Positions 1 to 14,000 of a stretch of 64,000 nucleotides of DNA are shown piece by piece. The stretch covers positions 16,338,027 through 16,402,026 of the forward strand of contig CM076274.1 in assembly GCA_038380795.1 (NCBI GenBank), in the 5' to 3' direction. The DNA comes from Pyrocephalus nanus (Eukaryota; Chordata; Aves; Passeriformes; Tyrannidae). Every line of letters starts with the position of its first letter. Position 1 is the first letter of the stretch. The position numbers were made by a program, and so were the translations under genes. Under the pieces are notes generated by a model. The model did no database searches. It saw only the letters and a program-made list of their open reading frames with translations, and had not been told where the DNA came from.

Positions 1-3000
1 AGCAAAAATGTCGAAGTACAGCACATTCTTCATTTTGATGTATCTACGGCTTATGCTTGTCAAAACATTAATCTTTTATCAGTGTTTGAAATAAAGAGGC
101 TAGTGCTCATTAAATACAAGATTTGGAGAAGTAGTTGTGGTTAATTAGGAAAATGTGACTTGTTTATGGATGCTAAAAAGCATTTGTCACACATATTAAA
201 GATGCCGAGAAATTAATTTTTATCGTGAAATATCTTGTTATTTCTTGGGATTCAAAAGTTAAAACTTTAGTTCCAGATTCTTAAATTTATTTGGATGTGC
301 AATTTCCACTGATCTCAGTAGGATATTGTTTCCAACTAAATCATTTCTAGGAATGATGATAAAACCTGTGCAGACCCCTCCACTGAGGGAGGCTGGGCTG
401 CACCCCAGGATGACATACTGAAAAAGTTCTTTATTATTTAGGGACCTAAATCCTAATGGGTCTGGTCCATAGCCTAAAATCTCTGGCCAACATCCAAGTT
501 CTGTAATGTTCCAATATAAACAAGACTTTTGCTGGATATCAAAGATACTTCCCAGAGAATTTCTGAGATTATAATTGAACGTTTAAATCCTTCTATTCAG
601 TCATAATTAGACTTTCTACATCTTAAGAACAGACATTAGGAAGAATTGTCGACTTCTTTCATTGCAGTCAGCAGGAGTTTTGTTACAGAAAAGGATGAGA
701 AGGGAATGGGGTCCTGGGAGAGCTTACAAGAAGAAGGGTGAAAAAAAATGATTTTATATATAGTGTCAAACTGAGATTTGTTCTGTGAAATCAAAGACAA
801 ATTATCACGAGGCAAGGGAAAATTGGAAAGCCATGAAGTACACTCACGGGAAACCTCACAATTCCTGTCATTTTGAGAGGCAAAAAAAGCAAACCAAGCA
901 GAGTTCCACTGTGGAAGAAGAATGCTGGTTGACACAGAAAAATATCCTCCAGTGATTAAGTCATACTGAATTTCAAAGGAATTTAGCCATGGTAGGCTGG
1001 TCCTACAGTTATTTAAAATTGGACTTGTAATAGAGGGGAAAAAGACTCAAGCTCAAGATCATTAGCAAAATCCAATGTCAGAATGTTTTAGTATTTTTTT
1101 TTGTCCTTGGCAAAAATGGAGATTCCTTCTCATGGGAAGGGAATTGATGCAAAGGAATAGGCAACCTTCAACTAGTTGTAAGAGGGAAGGTCTCAAAAGC
1201 AAGCAGAGAATCAGGAAAGACTCTGATTAAATAATAAAAAAAAAGAAACTACCTCTCTTGAAATGCACAGATCGGAGCAGAAAATGAAGGTCATGGGCTA
1301 AGTCTACAGAGCCCTTAAAATATTACAAGGGTTGTTTAACAGATGCTGGGCGAAAGTTGTGCAAACCAGAACAAGTTCATTCCATAAAGGTATGTTTACA
1401 CTGTCTTAAAACTGCTACAAGGGGACTTTCTGAGCTTGCTGATGCATGGACAGCACTCCTGATTTTCTCTTTCAAGGATATATGCCTCTAGGAGAGAAAG
1501 TAAAGAAAAAAATTATTTTGTAATAAAAACAGTCTCTACAAAGCTCATCTCAAAGGTCAGAAAGAGAAGCACTCACCAGGATGCACCTTTTATTGCAGTA
1601 CTTTGGGAATAGTTATTGGCACCATAGCTTAGTGTGCTGCTGTTCAGTTTCTAAGTGCTTGTGCCCATGTTTTTATACATTAATGTTAGAAGGATGGTCT
1701 GGTGACAAATTAACCCTAAATTTCTAAGACAGCTGTATCTCTTCCTCTTGCTACTAGCTTACTACTAGCACACAGATCATTAATTGCAGAGGGGAAGAGT
1801 ACCCAGAGAAATTTTTATTTTCAGTGCAAACCCTTGGGGAATGATCCAAGATTATCAGCACAGTTCTGTGAACAGGCACTGGAGGAAGCTCTGGTGGAAA
1901 GACACCAGTGAAGTTTCAGTGGGGTGTTATTAATTAGGGCCAGGTGATTGATTACCCACCCAGAGCTTGGCCTGGCATCACGTGTCACATGCACAGAGCA
2001 TCTCAACTGGAAGTAACCAGTGGGTTACCACTCAGGATAGCACTTTGCCTTCAGAAAGCACCATTCTTTACATCTCTTTCTGAAGCAGAGCTTTGCTGTA
2101 TCTTTTACCTTATTTTCTCTGAATTACAAACATTTCACTTAAGAACAATTTTGTAAGCCTGCATTAAAGAGTTCTCTTTGCTAGGTTGGAAGAATATTGG
2201 CTATTCTATATCTTTCTCCCTCTCCTGCTGATATTTCATCTTTCCAAAGGATTTCTATTCAGTATTGAATATTAGAGATTCAACTTAAAAATAGAGCATA
2301 AATACTCAGCAGCTCTTAGGTTGCCACCAAATTTTTTCCTCATTTTTCAGGGAAATGAGTGTAATTTGAAGAATTTGAAATAGCTAGGAGTTACAATTTA
2401 TGGCTTGAAAGTGACATATCAAACTTTCTCGTTCAACTTTGGCTTGTGAGTTCCTAGTGTGGACTGTGAAACCTTGTTTCTTTGGAAAAGCCAGAGCAAA
2501 TAGAACAGCAAACAAGCAGGATGTGGAGACAGGTCCTTTTATTTCCTGTGTTGCTCTAGTGCCAGTGAGGTCTATTCCCAGCCATTTACAGTTATTGAAC
2601 TCAGTGCTGCATAAATAGTTCAGAGATTTGCAATAAGTTTGGGCTTGATATTTATGGCAGCAGGAACAGAGGGGAAATAAAGAGGCACTACATGGAATTT
2701 GGAAGAGCTTTAAAGGGGGAAAAGGGGTGGGGGCTGCAACTTGTGGCTGCTAGGTAGATGTCCCAAATGTGAAAGAAAGAGTATGCAAGTGTTAGAAATA
2801 ATAAATCAGAACATACCAAACAAACAAAAAAAAAGGAGTCTCTTATCAGTACCTGCTCAGTTATGTAGTATCCCTTGAAATATCTGTTTTTATTTCGCTT
2901 TTCTTCACTTGGAACACCTGTAGCACTTGAATTCCAGGACAGAAATGGTAAATCACTTCAATTTTCAGACTGCTAGAAGTGGGGGTTTTTTATCTTCACT

Positions 3001-3269
3001 TTAAATGCAAGCTCCACCATGTGTCATGCATGCCCTCTTTTTCTGATCCCCTGCCTGATGCTATTCCAGAGCCCTCTGGAGATGCTTCTCCAGATAAACT
3101 CTAGGCCTGAGTAATAGTGGGAAGCATGCTCTGGAGAATATTCTGTTTGGTTTTAACATTTAGACCTTTGGGTTTAGGGATAATTTTAGTTTTCAATTTA
3201 ATTTGAGGTAGTGTGTTGTGGCTTTGGTCTTCCTGTCTGGACAAATGCCTCAGTAAATTTTGGATTGGA

Positions 3270-3352
3270 ATTTTTTTTTTGTTTGTGTTGCTTTGTTATT
3301 GTTGTTTTGTGGGTTTTGGTTTAGGTTTGTTTTGTTGGGGTTTTTTTTTTTA
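3270..3352. repeat. T/G-rich low-complexity tract
   Basis: About 80 bases made almost only of T and G on the plus strand, with T runs at both ends and TTTG/TTGG-like units between. It is the complement of the A/C-rich tracts elsewhere in the window. It is low-complexity sequence with no coding value. Confidence 0.8.
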
Positions 3353-3737
3353 AAATGCAAATAAAGATTCCTAGAAGTATATATACCATACCTTACTTAT
3401 TTTTGGCAAAGTTTATAGGGAAAAAAATTATTCAGGGCATACCTGAATTTGCGAGTACTGATTTTTCCTCTATTAAACAGATCTGGGAAGCCCTGAAATT
3501 TTGCTACTGCTTAAAAGAGGGCTGATACATGTTTGGGGGAGAATTCATCTCCAGTCATGTTTCCTTAAAAAGCCCGGTAAGATCTAGGGTAGATGATGCA
3601 GGATGATGCAAGAATAAGTGATCAGGGAGCTTTTAGCATTTGCTGGCAAAATGGATACAATGAGTTTGTATGTCATATAAAGCTGAAGGTACTGAAAGGA
3701 GAAATCAGCCAGAGCTCTAGAGTAATTTTATTATTAA

Positions 3738-3811
3738 ACCACAAACAAACAAACACACACCCAAAAAAAACCCGACTGAAAAGCACAAACCCAAAACAAA
3801 ACCAAACCCTC
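3738..3811. repeat. A/C-rich low-complexity tract
   Basis: An A/C-dominated tract beginning with CAAA units (about four copies) and continuing as mixed A runs and CCC groups, interrupted by a few G and T bases. Short frames reading through it give Lys/Asn/Pro/Thr-rich or, in reverse, Phe/Val-rich peptides, which is an artefact of composition. Confidence 0.75.
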
Positions 3812-6800
3812 AGACTATTGGTCCATAAAGATCTTCTCCAGGCTCTAGTCCTGTGTTTGTCCTGTTTTACGGCTAGCAAGGGTAAAGAGCTCTGAAAGGC
3901 TCATTATTATGAGAATTTTGAAGAGGTTTTTTTAGAAACTAAGTGGGACTATGTAATGTGCTGAGGACCCGAAGTTCAAGAGGGGGGACAGAAAGACAAG
4001 GATGAGTACAGAAAAGAAATGAGTATAGAGTGAGCAAGCTAGAAGAATGGTATCTGGGATGCAACAAAAATGCTACAGAATGAATTTGGTGACAGACAAA
4101 ATACAGCTGAGAATGTCTATAAGAAGGGCAAAAAAATAGACTGGAGTTTTTGTTCAGATGGTTTGTGTTGCAGGAATGTCAGTGCCTGCATCTGTGGTTT
4201 CTGACATCTGAAATCCCTGAAGGTCTGGGCACATTAGAATGCTCTGAGAGTGGCTGATAGCCTTTCTTGAAATCTTTTGACCTATATTCTTATAATTGAT
4301 GCACAGTCTATTAATCAGTCCCTAAAGAAGTGTCCTGAGATCAGCTCTGCTCTGAAAGTGTTTAAAAGATCAGCTATATTTAGAAACCCTTGTAATTGAT
4401 GCATTTTAAGTACTGCCTCTTCAGCTTCATCTTGGAGAAACAAACAGCCTGAAAACACAATATACAAAAGGAGTTCTATAATTATTTCATTAATAGATAT
4501 AATAGAGTTGTTTGGGTTTAGTTTTGGCTTTTTTTTTTTTTTCTGTAAGAAGTTGAATGTTCCATATTTTTCATTCAGTGTGATGAAAGCTTCTGTTCTC
4601 CCATCTGGTTTTCTTTACAGTGAGTAGCTCCTTCAGGCCCTTGATTCAGATGGCATTTGCAACTCTGCTTTGCTCATAAGCATGTGGTTGTTCCCATTTG
4701 GGGAGGAGACAAAATAGGGAAAAGAGGATTATATACTTTAGTGTTTTGTTGGATTGGGACCCCAATGATGGGGTCATATCTAGACTTCTTGTCTTCGGTT
4801 TCCTGGAATGTGTTCTGTGACTTCTAGAAGGAAGTGATTTACATTTCATCTACAATCTCAGTCTTTTTGTACATAGCATCTGTACATAGCTGGTAATAGT
4901 CTTTGCTGAAGAGAAAATTTACTGCCAGGGAAAACTGTTTCTGGATGGGTTTGGAGTTTAGCTCTATGTTCAGGAAAAGGGACTGCAAATATGTTGTCTG
5001 CAGCTGCAAATGTTTGTTGTGTAAAGCTCATTAACAGAAAATGAAATAAATTACATGCCCTCCTTTATTTTTTTAAATGAAAGATCAATTTGCACTAAAC
5101 CTACTTATGCAGTAAATTACAAGAAGTTTACTCAGGTAAAAGTATAGAGGCTAATCCAAGGGAAAGTGTATAATGCTGTAGTATTTGTCCAAACAAACAC
5201 TTTATTTTCAGCGCTAATTGTATAGCTACCAATCTTAATTTATTCCCTTTCTTCTGGTTGCTTTGACAAAAAAATGAGTTCCTGTTGAGCCTTCTTGAAT
5301 TGGACAAAAGAAGAGGTTGAAAGGTAACTACAGAATTAATGAATATTTGTACAAATCATAAGGTAGATTTGGGATTCTTTCCTAAGGTGAGACAACTGGG
5401 GAACACCTGTTTCAAGAGTGAGTTACTTCTAGTAAATCAAACCATCTGATTTAGGAGTGAGATGACTCCAGGTTTACATCACCAAATGAGTCACTGACAT
5501 GTATCTCAAAATAATCATGGGCAATTCATGTCTCTTGTGTCCTCAGCACTATTTATTGAACACAGCAAATTCACATTAACAAGTTTAATTTGTGCTGGTT
5601 CTCCTAACATTAGTCCCCTCGCATTGAGTATCCTGTTCTGTCTGATGGAAAATTTAGGGCAGTGACAGGGTGATGGAATTATTGGAGTGCATGTTTGCAA
5701 TTCTACATGCTGCTGTTCAATGAGAAAACCATCTTGATTTGCTCCCACTTGACGTTGCTGGTGGTCTCAAAGATTAGTTTTGAATTGGCTGAACGTTCAG
5801 TTCAAAAAGTTATTATTCTGGCAATAATAACTTTAAGGTTCAGTAAGTCTGTGAAAACACATTGCATGGAATACCCTATTATGATGGTGCCCTAAGGGGA
5901 AGCAGCTTAAACTTCCTGTTGTGGGTCTGTGGGGTCGTCAAAAAAAAGGTAAAAAGGAGAACACCTTATTGCTTGTCTAGATCTGCCAGCTCTCACTGCT
6001 TTCATTCTTTGACATAATTAAATCTCAGTTCACCTCTTCCTCTACATGTATTTGCCAAAATGGGGTACTGCTGCAGATGTGCAAGAAGGCAGTTTCGGCA
6101 GTTTTCCTGTTTTCATACAGAAATATCTGCATGTTCTAGAAATGATGGAGCTCTTTTTGCTTTGACTGCTTTGCTTTGCACCTTCCAGTGTCCACATCAA
6201 AAGACACACCAACAGTTATGTTCCCCTACACAGATGTACTTTCCTCTGAACATGTTCCAGCCATTGCCATTACTAAGACAGGGGGAGAAAAAGTGTATTT
6301 CTCTGAAAAGCAGAATTACAGTGCATATGTAATGAAGCTGCTGTGCAGGTAACTTTAATCTGGTGCTCTCCAGAGTCTGATAGCTTGTCTTTGCAACAGG
6401 TTAATAATATTCAGAATTGGATATAAATTTTATTTATAAAGGACTAAAATTCACAGAGCATGATTACTGGCTGAAAATATATTCCCTTTTCCAGATAGTG
6501 AAAAAATCTTATTAACAGGCATGGATTTTTTTTTTAATAGATTATCCAATACTGACACACACATATGTTTTCGTTACCTGGCTTTCTTAAAACCAAGATT
6601 TTAAATTACTGTCTTCTAGAGTAGAAAATGAAATCAAGTTATTCAGCAATTGTACATTCTAGCCATCAGCTAGATGGCTGTAAATCATTGTGAACTAAGC
6701 TCTGCAGCTTTCTTCATTTTAATAGGTCCATGAATTTTTGTTCAGGTTTTGATACAGTTTCAGCCACCACACTCCAGTTGGAATAATGTGAAAACCAGAA

Positions 6801-7098
6801 GAATGAAACACACAAAACTGGTCAAAACCCTTCTGATCAAATTTTTTGTGCAAGCAGACAAATTAGGCTTTGCTACCTTAATGCTTGAAAAACTCACCTT
6901 GACAACAGCAACAAACAAAAAAAAATGCAGTCAGCGTTCTGGTTCAGCATTTCAGAACAAAGCAATTTTTCTGTTTTATTTGGAAAACCAAACTGGTTTT
7001 CATTTAGAAATATCACATTAAATACATCCATTTAAAGAAAAATCAAGATGCTCACTCAGATAGGTGCACTGTCTCTTGGCAAATTCTGTTTGGGATGA

Positions 7099-7982
7099 GC
7101 CTCTTGTGTTGCTGGCTTCCATGCCTTGCTGCTTTGCTGTTCTAGCAGGAACACTTCAATCTGCTGACCTAAGTGTTATGCTTGACTTTTAGCACCTTGA
7201 ACTGTGGTGTGGAGCCAGGACCAAGCTCAGCTCTGCCCAGACAGTGCAAGGCAGAGCTGACCTTTAGGGAGAACTGGTTCTGTGTCCAAAGCACCAGTAC
7301 TTTTGTCCCAGTCTGGCAGCAGTTCCCTGGGCTGGATCACCACTGCTCACAGCCACGGGGTGTTTATGGAGCTGTGTCTCTGCAGGGCTTCTTTTTTTAA
7401 AGAACAGTTTAGGGCTTTGGATCTCAGTGAAGAAATGTGCAATTCATTTCTCTCTGAGATCTTGTTTTGATCCCAGAAGGTGTCAGAATAAAGAGCTTTG
7501 TGGCTCAGCATCCTGTCTCTGGCAAAAGCTTTGAGGAAATGCCTTGTGAAGAGTGTCAGCACAGAGCCAGCATATGTTGTCTCCTAATACTTCTCATTTC
7601 CAGCAATTTTGTGTTAACAAAATTCCTGAGCCTGGTGTGGCTCAGGAATGCTTCTGTTTATTCATCATCCACTGGTGAACCACCTACAAAGGAGAGGAAC
7701 AGCTGCTATTTGTTGTGTACTTCAATATTTGCAGGCTTTGCTTCCTTTGGGGAGGGGAGGGAGTGAATCATCAGTCCCACTTCCCCTTCTTCCGCGCTCA
7801 TTGGGCTCATTTGAGAGACTTCTGTCACATCCCCTCCAGTCATCCCTTTGCAGACCAAGGAGTTTGTCATCGTGTAGGTGCAGTTACATCAGAAAGGCTG
7901 TGGTGAATCTGTGGTGGATAAACACAGTGCATTTACAATCATGGAATAAAATCAAATTACATTCATTCTAAAAAAAAAAAAA
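7099..7982 (+). pseudogene. Possible retrocopy of an mRNA 3' end
   Basis: This block is richer in G+C than its flanks. It ends in an AATAAA hexamer at 7,945-7,950, with a 13-base A run starting 20 nt later (7,970-7,982), the usual spacing of a polyadenylated mRNA 3' end. It is bracketed by a two-part direct repeat: 7,078-7,098 and 7,983-8,002 share GGCAAA, then 5-6 differing bases, then TTGGGATGA. That could be a worn target-site duplication. I recognise no protein in it, so if real it is mostly untranslated sequence. Against it, the A run is intact while the flanking repeat is diverged, and birds have few processed pseudogenes. It could instead be a genuine transcript end over a genomic A run, or a coincidence. 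Confidence 0.28.
7622..7649. repeat. Perfect 11-bp inverted repeat (hairpin)
   Basis: The arms ATTCCTGAGCC (7,622-7,632) and GGCTCAGGAAT (7,639-7,649) are exact reverse complements with a six-base loop. Pairing can resume weakly outside the stem after an internal loop (AACA with TGTT). It lies inside the possible retrocopy block at 7.1-8.0 kb. The stem is shorter than a typical microRNA precursor, so no RNA gene is claimed. Confidence 0.8.
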
Positions 7983-8003
7983 GGCAAAGTGCATTGGGAT
8001 GAC

Positions 8004-11000
8004 AGTTACTTTTCTTCAAGGATGAAACACGTTGGGTGGTTCTGGATGTAAAATTGTTCAAATATGCATTAAAATTACAGATGTGGCAGCTTAATGGTGC
8101 TCTAAGTGTTCTGTTAAATGTGGGTATTTTATCTAGATACAGTCATGTTAAGCTGTGTCAGTTAGGAAAGCAGTTGGAATTGCTTAGGGAAAAACAAATA
8201 AAGTAATATATGTTTGTTTAAATTGCTTCTAGGATCTTCTTTGTGCCTTCTTTGCTACACAGTGCAGGAAAATCATGTTTGCTCTGTTGCTGCTATATTG
8301 AAATATCTTCATCATCTCTGAGGTCTGTTCATCATGTTTGATGGCTTTTCTCTAAGCTCTCTCTCAGGTTCTTTTTCTTATGAGAGAATCTCAATTTTCA
8401 TTAAAACAAAACCAAAACCCCACAGCCTTCTTGATGACAGAGGGAAGCTGTAAGTGTGCACAATGTGCTTCGAAAGCTTTAAAAATAAAAGACTAATGAA
8501 AAGCCCAATTGAAGCAAACATCATGACTTCATGAGTTCTGGCCTAACAAGCAGTTGGCAATTTTTCAGTTAGACACCTTATATAAACTTAAGATACTACT
8601 TTGAATACTGGCATATAAGGATCTTGCAATTTCACAGCTGGAAACTTGAGTAGACTCCAAATGAAACACTTTACAATTAAATCATCCTTCAAGCATCCTT
8701 CTTCAGCTTGCAGCCTCTTAGATCTTCACTGTGAAGCAAAATCCTGCATTCCTCTTGAAAGAGAAATAAAGATGAGGGAGGAGAGAAAAATTAAGATTCA
8801 GCTGTGAAAAGGAATTCAGATAAGTAAATGAGTGGCCTCTTTCTCTTTCCTAATCTTAGTACAAATGCTGTTTAACAAGATACCAACAACATTCAATTAG
8901 CATTGATCTATGCAAGATGCCACAAACACATTTGTGTGAGGTCACACTCATTTTAAATATTAGAGGTGTAATTACAGGTAGGTGTAAGTGGTACAATACA
9001 TTTATCTCACAGACATTTAGAAAAACATCAAGAAAATGTCCCCATCTGCTGTATGATCAGACTAATTTTACTTTTTACACCAGCCTCGCTGTTAGAACAA
9101 TCACTTTGGATAAGAAAAGGACATGTTCATATCCGCTGCTGTTCTTTGATTTGCAGCACACACACTCTGCAGGCTTTGAGGAGCAGTAAATGAGTTACAA
9201 GTAAACACTGCCCTGCTCTTCAGGGGATTTGCACTTGAACTATTTAGTCATTTCATAGATTTTTAGTGAGGTTGATTGATCCAGCAGCAGAACTCAGAAC
9301 CCGTCAGGTCTGAAATTTGTGACATTTCTTGTGTAGCTGATCTGATAAGAAAACTGGATGGGAATTCCAGTCTCAAGGAAAAATGTAATTGATTGAATAA
9401 GAGAAATATAGAAATAAGTACAGGATTCTATGAATTCTTCCATCCATTTAATCCATTATATTGGTATAACTGTAGTAACTTGAATCAGTGGCATTTATAT
9501 TTTATACATAAATAAGGTGAAGAACAAGTCTAGTGTATCTCCTGCTGCACTAACAAAATCTATTCTTAGACTTTTCCACGAGACCAGTTTTGGCAATAAT
9601 TCAAATTCCAGAAACATTTAAAGCTTTACAGAGCTTTAGTGCAGACAAATTAAAGATGTTTTTAATTCATGTCCGCATTGAATCCATAAAGGAACTTTAT
9701 TCGTTTTCCCATGATTAATACACTGCTGTGTAATGTCTGAGAAAAACACCACTGAGATTGACCAATTTAACAATTTAGCTTCCTCTGCAATTAATCATTA
9801 TGGCACATTTTCCTCTAATTATAAAAGAAAAAATATTAAAATGATAGGAAGAAGTGGCAAAAAAAAGGACAGCTGCCTTATACACAGTAAACTCTTTGCT
9901 GGCACTGAATGACTAGAAGGGGAGGGAGGGATTCCATTTATCATCACACATTTGATTAAGGAATGAGCAGGATCAAGTCTTCTGAGTTATGATCTGATCA
10001 GTATGTGTATTTGATTTTTCCCATGGCCAGGCTGATCCTCATGTTGTCAACATTAGCTTATTCTTTCTCTTAAGGCTTTTAGAAGTTCAGGAGCCATTCA
10101 CACACACAAATTCTGCTGTGCAATAAGCATATCTACTTGCCACAGGATGCAGCAGTTTCTGAATACGTGGGCTTCCATAGTTCACAAACAAAACTCTGAA
10201 AAGATAACCTGTGTTCAGATATGTCCCTATCTGTGTGCTTTATAAAAGTGTGCACTATACAAGCAAATTAAATAGTGGCCTCTTCTATCTACTGCATAAA
10301 AAACCTTCTCCCTTTTTCTCTCTGCTAAAATTCTTGTACACTACTTGGTCATCAGCTGAATCAATTATTTATAAGGAAGGAGGCTATAACCTTTTTCTTT
10401 TGGCCTCTATATCTCTAGAGTATTAGACCTACTCACAGAAAGTCACCTCACTTTCTGAGTTCCTCTTTTTGGAAATCAAAGGTCAGGAAAAACCTGCATA
10501 CTCACTCCATCTTGAAACACATCCCATATTTGCTCCTTTTCTGGGTATTTTTTCCCTCTTCTAATTTTACCCTTTTTTGTCTTGTATTCAAGGGACTTTG
10601 AACTCCAACAAAAGATCCTCATGTGTCTTGTTAAGGATTGATCAGACCATTTGTGAAAATATTAGCAAACAGTCTATCAGTTGCATTGCAGTAGATAGGT
10701 AAATGGTTATTATTCTATCTGGGGACCTGTATTACTTCTGAGTAGGAATTTAAGCCAAATGTCTGAAATCCCACTTGACATTAATCTAACAACATGCAAT
10801 AAAAAAATCCCTTTCCTTAAACAACAGACTTGATATTTGGGGGAGAGTGCCAAAAAGGGTGGAAAAAAAAAGAATGAGCAATGCTAAGGCTTCCTAGAAT
10901 TTTCTCTGCATAGTTCAACTTCCCAGACTCAAAAACGGCTTGTGGGAACTTCTGTTGGGAAAGTTTCTTCACATGAGGATGGAATTGTAATGACAAGAGA

Positions 11001-14000
11001 GATTCACCACGTGTGAGCTCTGACTGCAAGAACAGACAGCTTTGCTCCTACTCTGCCCAAAACTGGAAACCTAAAAAAAATCAGGACAGGCTTCATAGGT
11101 GACAGGTCTTGAACTGACACAGGCATGGGGAGTGTCAGAAAGACATTCTGGGAGATTATGAGTGTGAACAACATTGCAAAGACCAAATCATTATACCAAA
11201 TGTACCTGGAGTGTGTAGCAATGTGAAGTTTTCACAGTGAGTGTCATGTTCAGTGGGGAGCCCCTTCACTAGACCTGTTTGAGATCAGAGAAAATATTGA
11301 GACAATTATCTCAATTACACATCTCCACCATGGCAGAGTGAAGAGTGCTCCTTCACCTCCAACTCCTTCTGGAAGAGTGAGAAGGAAAACCAAAGGTGGT
11401 TGTTTTATACATGAGGTTGACATTGAGGAGCAGGGCAAAGGCAGCACAAAATTAATGTCATGTTAAATATAAACCTGTTCACTACATTCCAGTGTGGAAT
11501 ACTTGAAATATACTTCCACTAGTTTTTGGCAATGGTCTTATGATGAACTTAGGCCCAGACTGGCTGCACAGTGCACACACAGCAGGTCTTAGAGAAGAGG
11601 ATTCATTGTTTGTTGAATGCAAGTCTGGTGGGACATGTATGGTTTTTTTCCTTAGTTTCATAAGTGGAAGCACAGAATCCTTCAGCCTCCCACTACAGAA
11701 AGCATTATGCAAGGCTAAAGGCCCATAAGTTTCAGAAGTCAGTTATTTGCTAGTAAAATAAAATAGAAAGGAAATTGCAGTAGTGGATTAACGAGGTGTG
11801 TTGTTCACAGAACTCTCTGTTCTAATGGGAGGATGGAGGGATGACTGTTCTTGCTGTGCCTGCATCACCTGTACAAAACAAGTCCCTGACTAAATGCCAC
11901 TGTTGGTAGATTTGTAAATCACCCTGTAAAAAATTGATCTCCTGCCCTTTACCATAAATATCCTTTTCTTCAGTGATCAACAGCAGCGCTGAAGTGTCAT
12001 CAGACAATTTAGTGTTCCCCCCTTAAAAAGTCCTGTTAGAAAGTTAGAAATGATAACACGCCAATTTACAAACCTATTGTCTTGTATCTTGTTTGTGCTG
12101 ACAGAGCAAGAAATAAAAAGAAAAATTATTATAAGCCATCTGCTCCTTTATCAACTTTTTGTGCATATTCTGCACAGATATCTGTACTCCAGCATGTTTA
12201 TTCTAGTCTGGCAAATCACAGACACCCCGTTTATATTAGTTTCTGTAAATAGTAGACACAGATGTCTGGAGCAGGAATTAAAATATGAATTTGCAGTAAT
12301 TTTAGGTCTCCAGTAGTCATCACTGTGAAGCGCCCTGTCCAGTAGAACAGACAGAGCAGGGAAGAAATATTCTGAACGTTCATTGTCTTGTTTTTATTTC
12401 CCTTCTTCCAGCTGTGGTATTTGCTACCCAGCTGCTATGCACGCAGCTTCTTCCTTTGTCTGCGGTTTATCTCTGCAATTTCAAAGGGAAAGTGTGAAAA
12501 AAATGTGTGATTGTTATTCGAAGCAGCATAGTTTGAAATAAATATTATACTTTTCACAGCACTGAGGGAAGGTTTTGTTCACAGAGTCCCCAAATATCCA
12601 TTTGTAAGTAATGCCAATTTGATCTTTTTCTGTCTGGAGTGCAAAATGGGAGGTGAGGTCAATCACTCCATTGGTTAAGCTTTGCTGGGGTAGTTCAGCA
12701 TCACCAATTTCAAGTGTAAATAAGCAGTACTTTAGGTACTTCAAGAACATACAGTGAAATGGAAAAAGGCCAAAAGAGGTAGGTTTTATTATAATATTTT
12801 TATTAAATAGAAACCTGGCTTATTTTCAACTGTCTGTAGAACAGTTCTTGACTTCAGTGGATTTTTCCTGTCAAGCACTGATGTATTTGTATAGAAGCAC
12901 ACCCAGCAAAGAGAAGTACTGCAGACCTAAAAGATAATGGACAAGAAGGGTATAGAGGAAGGGGAAACCTATGCTGGATGGGCATTTTGTGTCCATATCT
13001 ACATATGGAAATTTATCTCATATTTCTTGTCAGTTTTGGTGCTTATCTTGAAGACACCTCCTATTTTCTGTTTCAAGAGGGCATCCAAAATAAGAAAGGA
13101 TGATTCAGGAAGGGAAGGGTGTAAGAAGGTCTACTGAATCAAAGTGGCAAAGTAGCACAGGTAAAAATAAACCAGCTAGGGCTGAAATTAATACATGAAT
13201 AGCTGTTACTCTAATCTTTTGAAGGCTGTCACTGATTAGGAGTCTCTGTTATATCCTAGGATTAAATATCTTTCTATTTGACTCACCTTCCTTTGCCTAG
13301 TATCATGTTAGAGGTTTCAGTCACTGGACAGCTCATTTTCTTTTCTCATATAAAATTAAGCTGGAAGTTATGACCTTTTCATTTAAACTTCATATTTAAT
13401 TTGGTGGCTTATTGTGAACTGGCAGAAAGGACAGTGATCATTTCCTAACATCTTGGTCACACTTGGGGACCTCCTTTCATAGCAAAATAACTCCAAATCC
13501 CCTTGAGGCATAAAGATGAAGAATATTTCTTCAAAACATTTCATATGGCTTTTAGATGTTTACTCTTTTGTCAACTTAACAATACTTCCATTAGTATTCT
13601 AAAAATAACCTTCAGGGCACAGAACTGCATATTATTCCTTAACTCAGCAATCCATCATTGTTTGTTACTTATCTGACCTGCATTATTACACCTGCACGTT
13701 CTTCAACATGGTCAGCGTGTGAGCATCTTTATCTATAGCAGTTCATGGTGACATTTATGCTTTCAGTTGTAATTTTTTTTTTTTAGTACATCTTTAAACA
13801 GCTTCAGATGAGACCTTGAACTCAAATAAAATGAAACAGTTTCTTCAGCATGTCTTTGCTTACAAATTTACAAATTAATGTACAGAAAATGAAACCAATT
13901 TTCAGCCAATGGCCTATATCAATTAAAATATTAAAGTGAACAAATAATTTGCCATTTTCCCATTATATGTGTTACCTTATTTTGCTCATCTGGTTTTGTT

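Larger units (their letters stand above)
1..7077. other. Gene-free AT-rich stretch
   Basis: I see no gene here. The open frames are all short (about 100 codons or fewer), have no family resemblance I recognise, and are not bounded by convincing splice pairs. The sequence is mostly unique and AT-rich. Visible low-complexity parts are a T/G-rich tract near 3,270-3,352, an A/C-rich tract near 3,738-3,811 and a T14 run near 4,529-4,542. Nothing suggests a CpG island or promoter. A distant exon or enhancer cannot be excluded from sequence alone. Confidence 0.7.

Noticed and set aside
7170..7560. Possible solitary LTR (AATAAA near 7,488 with downstream T/G-rich sequence)
   Set aside because: No matching second LTR, no TG...CA ends with a target duplication, no primer-binding site, and no retroviral coding remnants anywhere in the window.
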